A DNA stretch of 8,347 nt from an uncultured Clostridia bacterium (GTDB lineage Bacteria > Bacillota_A > Clostridia > Oscillospirales > Oscillospiraceae), in contig CASEPH010000143.1 in the NCBI GenBank assembly GCA_949289625.1, positions 1 through 8,347 on the forward strand. The letters run 5' to 3'. This document shows, in pieces, positions 1 to 6,959 of the stretch. A program made the position numbers and the translations under genes. How positions within the stretch are numbered: position 1 is the first letter of the stretch; the number at the start of each line of letters is the position of its first letter. Below the pieces are notes generated by a model, which was not told where the DNA came from, did no database searches, and worked only from the letters and a program-made list of their open reading frames with translations.

Positions 1-7
1 TAAATCA

Positions 8-19
8 TTTGCATGCAAA
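8..19. promoter_or_regulatory. Palindromic operator candidate upstream of the MarR gene
   Basis: TTTGCATGCAAA is a perfect 12-bp palindrome that ends 43 bases before the TTG start of the MarR-family gene. The right half continues as CTAA, and a copy of its half-site recurs in direct orientation 17 bp downstream (GCATGCAAAC at 11-20, GTATGCAAAC at 28-37). MarR dimers typically bind short palindromes in their own promoter, so autoregulation of this operon is the natural reading; that step is inference. No convincing -10/-35 pair lies between position 1 and the gene, so the promoter probably overlaps the left edge or lies before it. Confidence 0.6.
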
Positions 20-45
20 CTAAGTCCGTATGCAAACCGCAAAGA

Positions 46-54
46 AAAGGAGGT
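46..54 (+). promoter_or_regulatory. Ribosome binding site that fixes a TTG start
   Basis: AAAGGAGGT is a near-perfect anti-16S match, with AGGAGG ending 9 bases before the TTG at 63. The first in-frame ATG is at codon 41, inside the conserved domain, so the non-ATG start at 63 is the only one consistent with a full MarR fold. Confidence 0.8.
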
Positions 55-62
55 AACCTGTT

Positions 63-530
63 TTGGGTGTTCGTTTTCGGGACGGAAGTCCGGAGCAACT
101 GTTTCACGCGCTGGAACGGAAGCACCACGCCGCAGTTGACAGCCTGCTCTGTCAGCGCGGTATCGGGAACATCGGCCAGCCGATGATCCTGTCGATTCTT
201 TCGCAGCAAAAAGACGGCACCATTGAATCCCAGAAGGAGTTGGCCCGGCGTCTTAGGGTATCTCCGGCCACCGTTACGGTTTCCCTCAAGTCAATGGAAC
301 GGGACGGATATGTGAAAAAGCTCTCCAACGCCGAAGATCTCCGTTGCAAGCCCATCACCATCACGGAAAAGGGCAGACGGGCCGCACAACTCATCGACGA
401 AGTATTTGAAACGCTGGACCACGGCATGTATCAGGGATTTTCCGCCCAGGATCTGGAATGTATCTCCGGATTCTACCGTCGGATGATCGATAATCTGGAT
501 ACCTTTGCCTCCAGCGGGCGAGAAAGTTAG
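63..530 (+). CDS. MarR-family transcriptional regulator
   Basis: A 155-aa protein of normal MarR length. Residues about 10-50 form the N-terminal helices of the dimer region. Residues about 56-86 are the helix-turn-helix (QKELARRLRVSPATVTVSL), with recognition helix near 67-80. Residues 87-104 are the wing, carrying the family's Asp-x-Arg (D92, R94) before ITITEKG, and 105-150 are the C-terminal dimerisation helices. It probably represses its own operon and is released by a small ligand, as is usual for MarR proteins next to exporters; the ligand is unknown. Cysteines at 30, 95 and 133 leave redox sensing open, but nothing proves it. Translation starts at TTG with a strong Shine-Dalgarno sequence. 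The stop codon TAG lies inside the AGGAGG of the next gene, so the two are almost certainly co-transcribed and possibly translationally coupled. Confidence 0.92.
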   Translation: MGVRFRDGSPEQLFHALERKHHAAVDSLLCQRGIGNIGQPMILSILSQQKDGTIESQKELARRLRVSPATVTVSLKSMERDGYVKKLSNAEDLRCKPITITEKGRRAAQLIDEVFETLDHGMYQGFSAQDLECISGFYRRMIDNLDTFASSGRES

Positions 531-543
531 GAGGAAACCATCT

Positions 544-2286
544 ATGTTCAAACAACTGATGGGGTACATTCAGCAGTATAGAAAGTACTTCATCCTAGCG
601 CCGCTTTTGGTCGTTGGCGAGGCCATCGCCGAGCTGCTCCTCCCCTACCTTATGGGAAGGATCGTAGACGAAGGCGTGGCCAATGGCAACGTGTCCTATA
701 TGCTGAGCATCGGCGGGCTAATGGTAGCCGTGGCTGCAGCCGGCATCATCGTGGGCATGTTGGCCGCCAAATATTCCGCCAAAGCATCCCAGGGCTTCGG
801 CTACAATCTGCGCCAGGCCATCTTTCAAAAGGTGCAGACCTTTTCTTTTGCCGACGTGGATAAGTTCTCCACCGCCTCTCTGGTGACCCGCTGCACCACC
901 GACGTCAAGCAGCTGCAACAGACTGCCATGGAACTGACCCGTGTGCTGATCCGGGCCCCTTCCCTGCTGATCGTCTCCATGTTCATCTGCTTCCGCATGA
1001 ACTGGAAGCTCAGCATTACCTTTTTGGTGGCCATTCCCACACTGCTGGCCGTGGTATTGATCATCATGAAATTTACCACCCATCTTTTCGAGGTCATGCA
1101 GACAAAGATCGACAACCTCAACGCCTCCGTCCAGGAGAACCTGATCGCCATCCGGGTGGTCAAAAGCTTTGTCCGAGTGGACTATGAAAAGAAGAAGTTC
1201 AAAAGAGCCAACGACGATTTGATGAAAACCGCCATTTCCGCCACCATCCGCCTCAGCGTCATGGAGCCTGCCACCAGAATGGTGCTCTATGGAACGACCC
1301 TGGCCATCTACTGGTTCGGCGGCCACATGGTAGGCGGCGGAGATTTGCTCTCCGGCCAGCTGCTGAGTTTCGTCACGTACATCAATAACATTCTTATGAG
1401 CGTCATGATGTTCTCCATGGTGCTCATGGGTATGACTCGTGCAAGGGCCTGCGGCCGCCGTGTCTGTGAGGTGCTCAACCATGAGCCGGACATCAAGGAC
1501 AGCGAGACCGACCAGGACGATGGCTCTGCCATCCGCGGTGAGATTGTCTTCGAGCACGTTTCCTTCCGCTATCCCCAGTCCGACCGGAAGGGCATGATCC
1601 TGCGTGATCTGAATTTCCGCATTCCGGCAGGCTCCTTCGTGGCCATCGTAGGCTCCACCGGCGAAGGCAAGACCAGTCTGGTCAGCCTGATTCCCCGATT
1701 CTACGACGCCACCGAAGGCAACGTCTATGTGGACGGAAAGAATGTCAAGAACTACAACCTGCGCCATCTTCGGGAACACATCGGCATGGTGCTTCAGAAC
1801 AACGTACTCTTTACGGGAACCATCCGTTCCAATCTACAGTGGGGCGACCCTGACGCCGACGATGAAACCCTGCTGGAGGCCACCCGTGACTCTCAGGCCT
1901 ATGAGTTTATCTCCAGGTTCCCCGAGGGTCTGGATACGGAGATCGACCAGGGCGGTGTCAACGTCTCCGGCGGTCAGAAGCAGCGGCTATGCATTGCCCG
2001 GGCCATGCTGAAGAAGCCCTCCATCCTCATTCTGGATGACTCCACCTCCGCTGTGGACTCCGGAACCGAGGGCCTGATCCGGGAAACCTTCTACAATAAG
2101 TATAAGGACACCACGGTGCTTCTGGTGGCCCAGCGGATCTCCTCGGTGCAGTACGCCGACCAAATCATCGTGCTGGAGGACGGCACTGTGGAGGATATGG
2201 GAACCCACGATGAGCTGATGGCCCGCTGCCGTGTGTATCAGGAAATCTATGCATCCCAGCAGGAAGGGGGTGGCCTTGATGCGTAA
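544..2286 (+). CDS. ABC exporter half-transporter, degenerate-site subunit
   Basis: A 580-aa fused membrane plus ATPase subunit of a type IV (multidrug/lipid-type) ABC exporter. The start is the ATG at 544, 9 bases after AGGAGG (529-534); an in-frame extension to 505 would overlap the MarR gene and lacks this spacing. The transmembrane domain spans about residues 1-310, with hydrophobic segments near 17-37, 55-76, 133-152, 155-177, 245-262 and 270-296. The nucleotide-binding domain starts near 333. Walker A is GSTGEGKT (370-377), the Q-loop Gln is 418, and the signature VSGGQ (474-478) is intact. Walker B reads LDDS, with D499 where the catalytic Glu should be, and the switch position is Gln530 rather than His. 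This is the pattern of the BmrC/LmrC/TM287-type partner in heterodimeric exporters. It should pair with the next gene's product, which overlaps it by 8 bp. The substrate is unknown; the MarR neighbour suggests a toxic compound or drug. Confidence 0.93.
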   Translation: MFKQLMGYIQQYRKYFILAPLLVVGEAIAELLLPYLMGRIVDEGVANGNVSYMLSIGGLMVAVAAAGIIVGMLAAKYSAKASQGFGYNLRQAIFQKVQTFSFADVDKFSTASLVTRCTTDVKQLQQTAMELTRVLIRAPSLLIVSMFICFRMNWKLSITFLVAIPTLLAVVLIIMKFTTHLFEVMQTKIDNLNASVQENLIAIRVVKSFVRVDYEKKKFKRANDDLMKTAISATIRLSVMEPATRMVLYGTTLAIYWFGGHMVGGGDLLSGQLLSFVTYINNILMSVMMFSMVLMGMTRARACGRRVCEVLNHEPDIKDSETDQDDGSAIRGEIVFEHVSFRYPQSDRKGMILRDLNFRIPAGSFVAIVGSTGEGKTSLVSLIPRFYDATEGNVYVDGKNVKNYNLRHLREHIGMVLQNNVLFTGTIRSNLQWGDPDADDETLLEATRDSQAYEFISRFPEGLDTEIDQGGVNVSGGQKQRLCIARAMLKKPSILILDDSTSAVDSGTEGLIRETFYNKYKDTTVLLVAQRISSVQYADQIIVLEDGTVEDMGTHDELMARCRVYQEIYASQQEGGGLDA

Positions 2287-4279
2287 AAAGAAGGAAACTG
2301 CCCCGGCGGTAGATCCCAAAAAGAAAGCCTCCGAAGAGGAGGACGAGGACGATGAGGCTGGCAGCTATACCGGCTCCATGCGTGGCCAGCGTGGTCCCGG
2401 CGGTGCCAAGGACTTCCGGAAACCCAAGGACACCAAGGGTACGCTGCTGCGGCTCCTCAACTATGTGGTTTCCAACAAGCTGCTGCTCGTGGCGGTGCTG
2501 ATCATGATGCTGATCTCCACCATGGCAAACCTGGCGGCCAGCTACTTCCTCAAGCCGCTGATTGACGATTATATCGTACCCTACATCGGAGAAGCCTGGA
2601 ACTCCAGTTGCTGGCTGGCCTTGGCCGGCGAGCTGCTCAAACTCCTGGGCGTATATCTTCTGGGCGCTGCCGCCTCCTATGGCCAGGGACTGCTTATGAG
2701 TTTCCTGTCCCAGAGGGCCATCAACAAGCTCCGCAAGGATCTGTTTGAAAAGCTCCAGGAGATGCCCATCTCCTATTATGACGTCCGCGGCAACGGCGAA
2801 ATCATGAGCCGCTTTACCAACGACGCGGATAACGTACAGATTGCCATGGAACAGACGGTCACCATGCTGATCTCCTCAGTGTTGGCCTTTGTGGGCACCA
2901 TCGCCATGATGATCTATCTCAACTACATTCTGTTCCTCATTACTCTCACCGTGCTGGTGGTGGACTATATCATCGTCCGCAAAATCAGCAAGAAGTCCAA
3001 AACCCTCTTCAAGCGTCAGCAGCGTAACCTGGGCATCGTCAACGCCTATGTGGAGGAGATGGTGGAGGGCATCAAGGTGGTCAAGGCCTTCAACTACGAG
3101 GAAGAGATCAAGGCCGAATTCACCCAGAAGAACCAGGCCTATCGGGACAGCGCCATGCATGCCACCTATGTTGGCATGATCATCATGCCGGTGCTCAACC
3201 AGGTCATGGGGATCTGCTATGCCATTACGGCGGTGGTGGGCGGTCTGTTCGTCATCAACGGTGTATCCTCCGTGGGCGGCGTGGCCTTTACCATCGGTTC
3301 CCTAGGCGTATACCTCACCTACACCAAGCAGGTGGCCATGCCCATCAACCAGGTCTCCAACCAGATCGTCACCCTGCTGTCCGCCGTGGCAGGCGCAGAG
3401 CGGATCTTCGCTGTCATGGATTCTCCTCCCGAGGTGGACGAGGGCACCATCACCATGGTTCCCATCAACGACCAGGGCGAAGAGATCGATGACTGGCTCA
3501 CCTGCACCGGTGAGGCCTGGAAAACAGAACAGGGCCTGGTGCCTCTCAAGGGCCATGTGGAAATCCAAGACATCTGCTTCCACTATGTGGAGGGAAAACC
3601 GGTGCTCAAGCATGTATCTGTGGAAGCCCTGCCCGGCCAGAAGATCGCCTTTGTCGGCTCCACCGGCGCAGGCAAGACCACCATTACAAATCTCATCAAC
3701 CGGTTCTACGACGTTCAGGAGGGCCGGATCCTCTACGATGGCATCGACGTAAAAGACATCCGGAAGGATGACCTGCGCCGCAGTCTTGTGGTAATTCTCC
3801 AGGATACTCACCTGTTCAGCGGCACCATCATGGAGAACATCCGATACGGCCGGCTCAATGCCACCGATGAAGAATGCATCCAGGCGGCCAAAACAGCCAA
3901 CGCCTACAACTTTATCATGGAGCTGCCCGACGGCTTCCAGACCTACATCACCGGCGACGGCGGCAGCCTGTCCCAGGGACAGCGTCAGCTGCTGAACATT
4001 GCCCGCGCTGCAGTGGCAAAACCGCCTGTGCTCATCATGGATGAGGCTACCTCCTCCATCGACACCCGAACCGAGAAGGAGATTGAAAAGGGCATGGACG
4101 GACTGATGCAGGGCAGAACTGTATTTGTCATCGCCCACCGGCTGTCCACGGTCCGGAACTCCGACAAGATCTGCGTCATTGAAGCCGGCGAGATCATCGA
4201 GTTTGGCAGTCACAAGGAACTACTGGCCAAGGGCGGCAGGTATTACCAGCTCTATACCGGCCAGCACATGCTGGAGTGA
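2279..4279 (+). CDS. ABC exporter half-transporter, catalytic subunit
   Basis: A 666-aa partner subunit. ATG 2279 lies 8 bases after AGGAAGGGGG (2261-2270) and overlaps the end of the previous gene by 8 bp, so coupling is likely. Residues 1-55 are a charged, probably disordered extension: KKK clusters, an acidic run EEEDEDDE near 19-26, then Gly/Arg-rich sequence. The membrane domain covers about 60-370. About 40 residues (382-425), more than a minimal linker, lie between it and the nucleotide-binding domain. Walker A is GSTGAGKT (460-467), the Q-loop Gln is 508, Walker B is MDEA with catalytic E589, and the switch His is 620, all canonical. The signature is LSQGQ (564-568), with Gln for the first Gly of LSGGQ. 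Its Walker A/B and His would pair with the intact VSGGQ of subunit 1 to make the working ATP site. This resembles the BmrD/LmrD/TM288 type. A strong terminator follows 20 bases downstream. Confidence 0.93.
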   Translation: MRKKKETAPAVDPKKKASEEEDEDDEAGSYTGSMRGQRGPGGAKDFRKPKDTKGTLLRLLNYVVSNKLLLVAVLIMMLISTMANLAASYFLKPLIDDYIVPYIGEAWNSSCWLALAGELLKLLGVYLLGAAASYGQGLLMSFLSQRAINKLRKDLFEKLQEMPISYYDVRGNGEIMSRFTNDADNVQIAMEQTVTMLISSVLAFVGTIAMMIYLNYILFLITLTVLVVDYIIVRKISKKSKTLFKRQQRNLGIVNAYVEEMVEGIKVVKAFNYEEEIKAEFTQKNQAYRDSAMHATYVGMIIMPVLNQVMGICYAITAVVGGLFVINGVSSVGGVAFTIGSLGVYLTYTKQVAMPINQVSNQIVTLLSAVAGAERIFAVMDSPPEVDEGTITMVPINDQGEEIDDWLTCTGEAWKTEQGLVPLKGHVEIQDICFHYVEGKPVLKHVSVEALPGQKIAFVGSTGAGKTTITNLINRFYDVQEGRILYDGIDVKDIRKDDLRRSLVVILQDTHLFSGTIMENIRYGRLNATDEECIQAAKTANAYNFIMELPDGFQTYITGDGGSLSQGQRQLLNIARAAVAKPPVLIMDEATSSIDTRTEKEIEKGMDGLMQGRTVFVIAHRLSTVRNSDKICVIEAGEIIEFGSHKELLAKGGRYYQLYTGQHMLE

Positions 4280-4299
4280 TCTTTCCCCCCGACCATATT

Positions 4300-4338
4300 G
4301 GGCCGCCGCAGAACAGAACTTCTGCGGCGGCCCTTTTT
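4300..4338 (+). terminator. Rho-independent terminator of the exporter operon
   Basis: A 14-bp perfect stem (4300-4313 with 4320-4333) encloses a 6-base loop. The stem is very GC-rich at its base (GGGCCGCCGC) and is followed directly by TTTTT at 4334-4338. It ends the MarR-ABC-ABC transcript. Confidence 0.95.
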
Positions 4339-4406
4339 ATGTCGGCTTCTTGTCACTTTGCCGGAATTTAACCCTGTAAATCAGTAAAATACGGGCGGTT
4401 TTCTAC

Positions 4407-4435
4407 TTGCAGCCGCGGACACAGCTTGCTATAAT
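4407..4435 (+). promoter_or_regulatory. Sigma-A type promoter of ilvE
   Basis: TTGCAG (4407-4412), a 17-bp spacer, and TATAAT (4430-4435) with an extended TGC just before the -10. Transcription should begin near 4442, leaving a leader of only about 30 bases. That is too short for a T-box or an attenuator, so branched-chain amino-acid control by a leader RNA is unlikely here. Confidence 0.85.
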
Positions 4436-4471
4436 AATGAAAAACATACAAACCGATGGAGGTTGAAATAT

Positions 4472-5539
4472 ATGGAAAAAATATCTGTTACCCTGTCTAC
4501 GACCCATAAGCCGAAGCCCGAGGGTCCCAACATTCCCTTTGGTGTCATCACCACAGACCATCTTTTCCTGATGAACTATGACCAGGGCCAGGGTTGGCAT
4601 GACCCCCGCATTGTTCCCTATGCACCCTTCCAGATTGATCCAGCCTGCATGGTACTCCACTATGCTCAGGAGGTCTTTGAGGGCATGAAGGCCTATCGGG
4701 ACGACCAGGGCCACATTCGGTTGTTCCGGCCCGAGGAAAACTTCAAACGTATCAACAGCTCCTGTGACCGTATGAGCATTCCTCAGGTGGATGTGGATTT
4801 CTGCGTCGAGGCTGTTAAACAGCTGGTAACCATCGAAAAGGATTGGGTTCCCACGGCCCCCAACACCTCCCTGTATATTCGTCCCTTCATCTTCGCCACC
4901 GATAAGCACATCGGCGTTCATGCCTCCCACAGCTATCAGTTCTGCATTATGCTCAGTCCTGTTGGCCCCTACTACGCCACCGGGCTGGAGCCTGTGAGCA
5001 TTATGATTGAGGAGGAGGACGTCCGGGCTGTCCGGGGCGGCACCGGCTTCACCAAGTGCGGCGGCAACTATGCTGCATCTCTCCGGGCCGGCGAGCGGGC
5101 TGAGGAAAAGGGCTTTTCTCAGGTACTGTGGCTGGACGGTGTGGAACGGAAGTACATTGAAGAAGTTGGCTCCATGAATGTTCTGTTCAAGATCGGCGGT
5201 AAAATCGTCACCCCGGAGCTCAACGGTTCCATTCTGCCTGGCATCACCCGGAAGAGCTGCCTGCAGTTGCTGCGGGACAAGGGCTACACCGTGGAGGAGC
5301 GGAAGATCAGCGTAGACGAGCTGATCGGCGCCGCGAAGGACGGCACGCTGGAGGAAGCTTTTGGCTCCGGTACTGCCGCCGTAGTTTCTCCCATCGGCGA
5401 TCTGTCCTACAAGGGTCAGGACTACATCATCTCCGGTGGAAAGATCGGCCCTGTGGCCCAGGATCTTTACGATACCCTCACCGGCATTCAGTGGGGCCGT
5501 ATCGAGGATCCCTATGGCTGGAGTCAAGTCATCTGCTGA
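4472..5539 (+). CDS. ilvE: Branched-chain amino acid aminotransferase
   Basis: A 355-aa fold-type IV PLP enzyme that interconverts leucine, isoleucine and valine with their 2-oxo acids, using glutamate/2-oxoglutarate. It is cytosolic. The length and the N-terminal motifs (HYAQEVFEGMKAY near 63-75, RLFRPEENFKRIN) match the longer BCAT group. The PLP-binding lysine is K195 in GFTKCGGNYAASL. EEVGSMN (230-236) matches the usual EVGTMN cofactor-binding region, and FGSGTAAVVSP (297-307) supplies phosphate contacts. The start is ATG 4472, 9 bases after GGAGG (4458-4462); an upstream in-frame TTG at 4463 touches the Shine-Dalgarno sequence and is rejected. The gene is monocistronic, with its own promoter and terminator. 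Members of this fold can act on D-amino acids or aminodeoxychorismate, but the length and motifs favour BCAT. Confidence 0.92.
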   Translation: MEKISVTLSTTHKPKPEGPNIPFGVITTDHLFLMNYDQGQGWHDPRIVPYAPFQIDPACMVLHYAQEVFEGMKAYRDDQGHIRLFRPEENFKRINSSCDRMSIPQVDVDFCVEAVKQLVTIEKDWVPTAPNTSLYIRPFIFATDKHIGVHASHSYQFCIMLSPVGPYYATGLEPVSIMIEEEDVRAVRGGTGFTKCGGNYAASLRAGERAEEKGFSQVLWLDGVERKYIEEVGSMNVLFKIGGKIVTPELNGSILPGITRKSCLQLLRDKGYTVEERKISVDELIGAAKDGTLEEAFGSGTAAVVSPIGDLSYKGQDYIISGGKIGPVAQDLYDTLTGIQWGRIEDPYGWSQVIC

Positions 5540-5552
5540 TCCTAAAATGCTT

Positions 5553-5584
5553 GCGGACCTGCCAATTTGGCAGGTCCGCTTTTT
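5553..5584 (+). terminator. Rho-independent terminator after ilvE
   Basis: A 12-bp perfect stem (5553-5564 with 5568-5579) closes a 3-base loop and is followed by TTTTT at 5580-5584. It sits 13 bases after the ilvE stop and 5 bases before the stop of the convergent membrane-protein gene. On the minus strand the stem is followed by AAGCATTTTAGG, a poorer U-tract, so it may also stop the csaA transcript, less efficiently. Confidence 0.93.
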
Positions 5585-5589
5585 GATGA

Positions 5590-5862
5590 TTATACGTCTC
5601 TTTGCCGCTGTCTTCTGCGCAGAATGACACAGACGATTTCTTCCAGCAGTCCCAGCATCACCGCCGGAAATACGATGTCCGCCGTACCGGTCTGGTAGAG
5701 CACCATGGCTGCCAATAGCAGCACCGGAAAAATAAACTCCTGGATCTTCCAGCCCATACTTTGTGGGTTCCCCTGTTTGTCGGCCAGCCGTATCCGCAGG
5801 ATTGCCGCCGCAAACGCCAGCACCACCAAAATCCACAGCAAAACCACATCCAATGGGTTCAT
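5590..5862 (-). CDS. Small membrane protein of unknown function
   Basis: A 90-aa protein I do not recognise. It has about three hydrophobic segments: residues 4-23 (VVLLWILVVLAFAAAILRI region), about 42-57 (QEFIFPVLLLAAMVLY), and about 62-81. A basic tail (RRRQRQR) at 82-88 would be expected on the cytoplasmic side. A polar loop at 24-41 contains RLADKQGNPQSMGW. No enzymatic motif is visible. ATG 5862 has GGAGGA (plus coordinates 5869-5874) 6 bases upstream, which supports real translation. It lies 18 bases after the csaA stop on the same strand and has no promoter I can see, so it is probably the second gene of a csaA operon. It could be a DUF-type inner-membrane protein conserved in this lineage. 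Confidence 0.75.
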   Translation of the reverse strand: MNPLDVVLLWILVVLAFAAAILRIRLADKQGNPQSMGWKIQEFIFPVLLLAAMVLYQTGTADIVFPAVMLGLLEEIVCVILRRRQRQRDV

Positions 5863-5880
5863 ATGTTTTCCTCCATTGCC

Positions 5881-6210
5881 CTAAAAAATCCGATCTCCAT
5901 TTTCTACGGTCTCCGTGGGCTGCAGTAGCACCACGCCCTGCTTGGACTCCGAGCCCAGCACCCGCACCTCGCTCTTGACCGAGCCAATATGCATGGGACT
6001 GAGGTTGACACAGCAGACCACCTGCCGTCCCACCAGCATCTCCGGCGTATACAGTTCTGTGATCTGGGCCGAGGAGGTCTTGATCCCCAACTCCGGTCCG
6101 AAATCGATCTTCAATTGATAGGCGGGATGCCGTGCTTTTTTGTTGATGGATGCTTCCAATACCGTTCCGACCCGCATTTCCACCTGGTCGAAGGCTTCCA
6201 GTGTAATCAT
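5881..6210 (-). CDS. csaA: CsaA-type tRNA-binding OB-fold protein
   Basis: A 109-aa stand-alone tRNA-binding domain of the EMAPII/Arc1p/MetG C-terminal kind. Length and motif order match Bacillus CsaA: an N-terminal FDQVEMRVGTV, then KIDFGPELGIKTSSAQIT, then VVCCVNLSPMHIGSVKSEVRVLG, and a C-terminal VVLLQPTETVENGDRI. CsaA has been described as an export-related chaperone, and the fold binds tRNA in related proteins; its exact cellular role is unsettled. ATG 6210 is preferred because GGGAG lies 8 bases upstream (plus 6219-6223) and because the domain begins there. The in-frame extension to 6246 covers the predicted -10 and lacks a ribosome site. It is divergent from the dCMP deaminase gene and leads a two-gene unit with the small membrane protein. 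Confidence 0.9.
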   Translation of the reverse strand: MITLEAFDQVEMRVGTVLEASINKKARHPAYQLKIDFGPELGIKTSSAQITELYTPEMLVGRQVVCCVNLSPMHIGSVKSEVRVLGSESKQGVVLLQPTETVENGDRIF

Positions 6211-6241
6211 GGACGTTGCTCCCTTTTCGCAGATTTTGATT

Positions 6242-6270
6242 ATCATACCATAATCTCGCTGGAATTTATA
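6242..6270 (-). promoter_or_regulatory. Possible extended -10 promoter of csaA
   Basis: On the minus strand TGGTATGAT (plus 6242-6250) gives an extended -10. At a 17-bp spacer the -35 would be TATAAA (plus 6265-6270), which is weak. Predicted initiation near 6235 leaves a leader of about 25 bases before the csaA ATG. Confidence 0.45.
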
Positions 6271-6299
6271 GTATCCACCCGAATTTTTGGTGGAACCTC

Positions 6300-6328
6300 T
6301 TGCGCCTTTCTCTCGGGTTTAGTATAAT
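6300..6328 (+). promoter_or_regulatory. Promoter of the dCMP deaminase gene
   Basis: TTGCGC (6300-6305), a 17-bp spacer, and TATAAT (6323-6328). The -10 is perfect and the -35 matches at its first three bases. Initiation near 6335 would leave about 33 bases to the ATG at 6368. Confidence 0.75.
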
Positions 6329-6367
6329 AATGGTCGAAATCCTCGAATTGTGACCGGAGGCACTGCC

Positions 6368-6883
6368 ATGGACCGCATTGATAAGATCAATTACTATTTG
6401 GACATCGCCCAGACCGTGCTGGAGCGTTCCACCTGCTTGCGCCGCCATTATGGCGCCATCATCGTCCGCAATGACGAAATCGTCTCCACCGGCTATAACG
6501 GCGCCCCCAGAGGCCGCATCAACTGCACCGAACTGGGCTACTGCGTCCGGCAACAGTTGGAAATTCCCAGCGGCCAGCGGTATGAGCTGTGCCGTTCCGT
6601 CCACGCTGAAGCCAACGCCATTATCTCCGCGTCCAGAAGCGAATGCATCGGCGGAACCCTGTATCTCTGTGGCAAAGATGCCGTCACCGGAGAACTGCTC
6701 CGAGATACCACCTCCTGCTCCATGTGTCGCCGGAATATCATCAACGCGGGAATTGCACAGGTCATCATTCGCAACACTCCCACAGAATACACCGTGGTGG
6801 ATGTGGAGGATTGGATCACCAATGACGAATCCATTCAAGGGGTGAGCTGCGGTGTGAAAGCCCCTGCCTTACAGGAAACCTAA
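6368..6883 (+). CDS. Deoxycytidylate (dCMP) deaminase family protein
   Basis: A 171-aa zinc-dependent deaminase of the dCMP deaminase/ComEB group, expected to convert dCMP to dUMP for dTMP synthesis in the cytosol. HAEANAI (79-85) supplies zinc ligand H79 and catalytic E81. C117 and C120 in TSCSMCRRNI are the other zinc ligands. The usual Pro before the first of these Cys is Ser116, which I take as a subfamily variation because the ligands are intact. TGYNGAPRG (41-49) is the substrate-side motif. Additional cysteines at 53, 59 and 75 could form a second, structural zinc site. ATG 6368 is chosen because GGAGG (6356-6360) lies 7 bases upstream; a GTG at 6350 lies before that ribosome site. No thymidylate synthase gene is adjacent, and the gene appears monocistronic. 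Activity on another cytidine-like nucleotide cannot be excluded. Confidence 0.9.
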   Translation: MDRIDKINYYLDIAQTVLERSTCLRRHYGAIIVRNDEIVSTGYNGAPRGRINCTELGYCVRQQLEIPSGQRYELCRSVHAEANAIISASRSECIGGTLYLCGKDAVTGELLRDTTSCSMCRRNIINAGIAQVIIRNTPTEYTVVDVEDWITNDESIQGVSCGVKAPALQET

Positions 6884-6912
6884 AGTTTTTTGCGCTTCGG
6901 CAAAATTCGCCC

Positions 6913-6940
6913 TTGCATTTTCCGTTTGTTGTGGTATAAT
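6913..6940 (+). promoter_or_regulatory. Promoter of tRNA-Arg
   Basis: TTGCAT (6913-6918), a 16-bp spacer, and TGG followed by TATAAT (6935-6940), so an extended -10 with perfect hexamer. The mature tRNA begins 20 bases after the -10, leaving a short 5' leader for RNase P. Confidence 0.85.
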
Positions 6941-6959
6941 ACTTTTTGCACGTAGGTAT

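Noticed and set aside
718..1779. Long minus-strand open frame (353 codons) across the first ABC gene
   Set aside because: It is antisense to a clear ABC transporter, its translation is low-complexity (His, Gly, Asp and Gln rich) without any domain, and it has no ribosome site. It is an effect of GC-rich codon use.
4339..4471. T-box or other amino-acid-responsive leader upstream of ilvE
   Set aside because: The promoter lies only about 37 bases before the ATG, so no room remains for a structured leader.
4403..5836. Minus-strand open frame (477 codons) covering ilvE and part of the membrane-protein gene
   Set aside because: It is antisense to ilvE through its terminator and promoter, shows no family resemblance, and overlaps the small membrane-protein gene in another frame.
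6274..6294. TCCACC/GGTGGA inverted repeat between csaA and the deaminase gene
   Set aside because: The arms are only 6 bp around a 9-base spacer with no T-tract, too short to call a terminator or operator without conservation data.
6886..6904. TTTTGC/GCAAAA hairpin after the deaminase gene as a terminator
   Set aside because: The stem is short and AT-rich and is followed by TTCGCC rather than a U-tract, so no terminator is assigned there.
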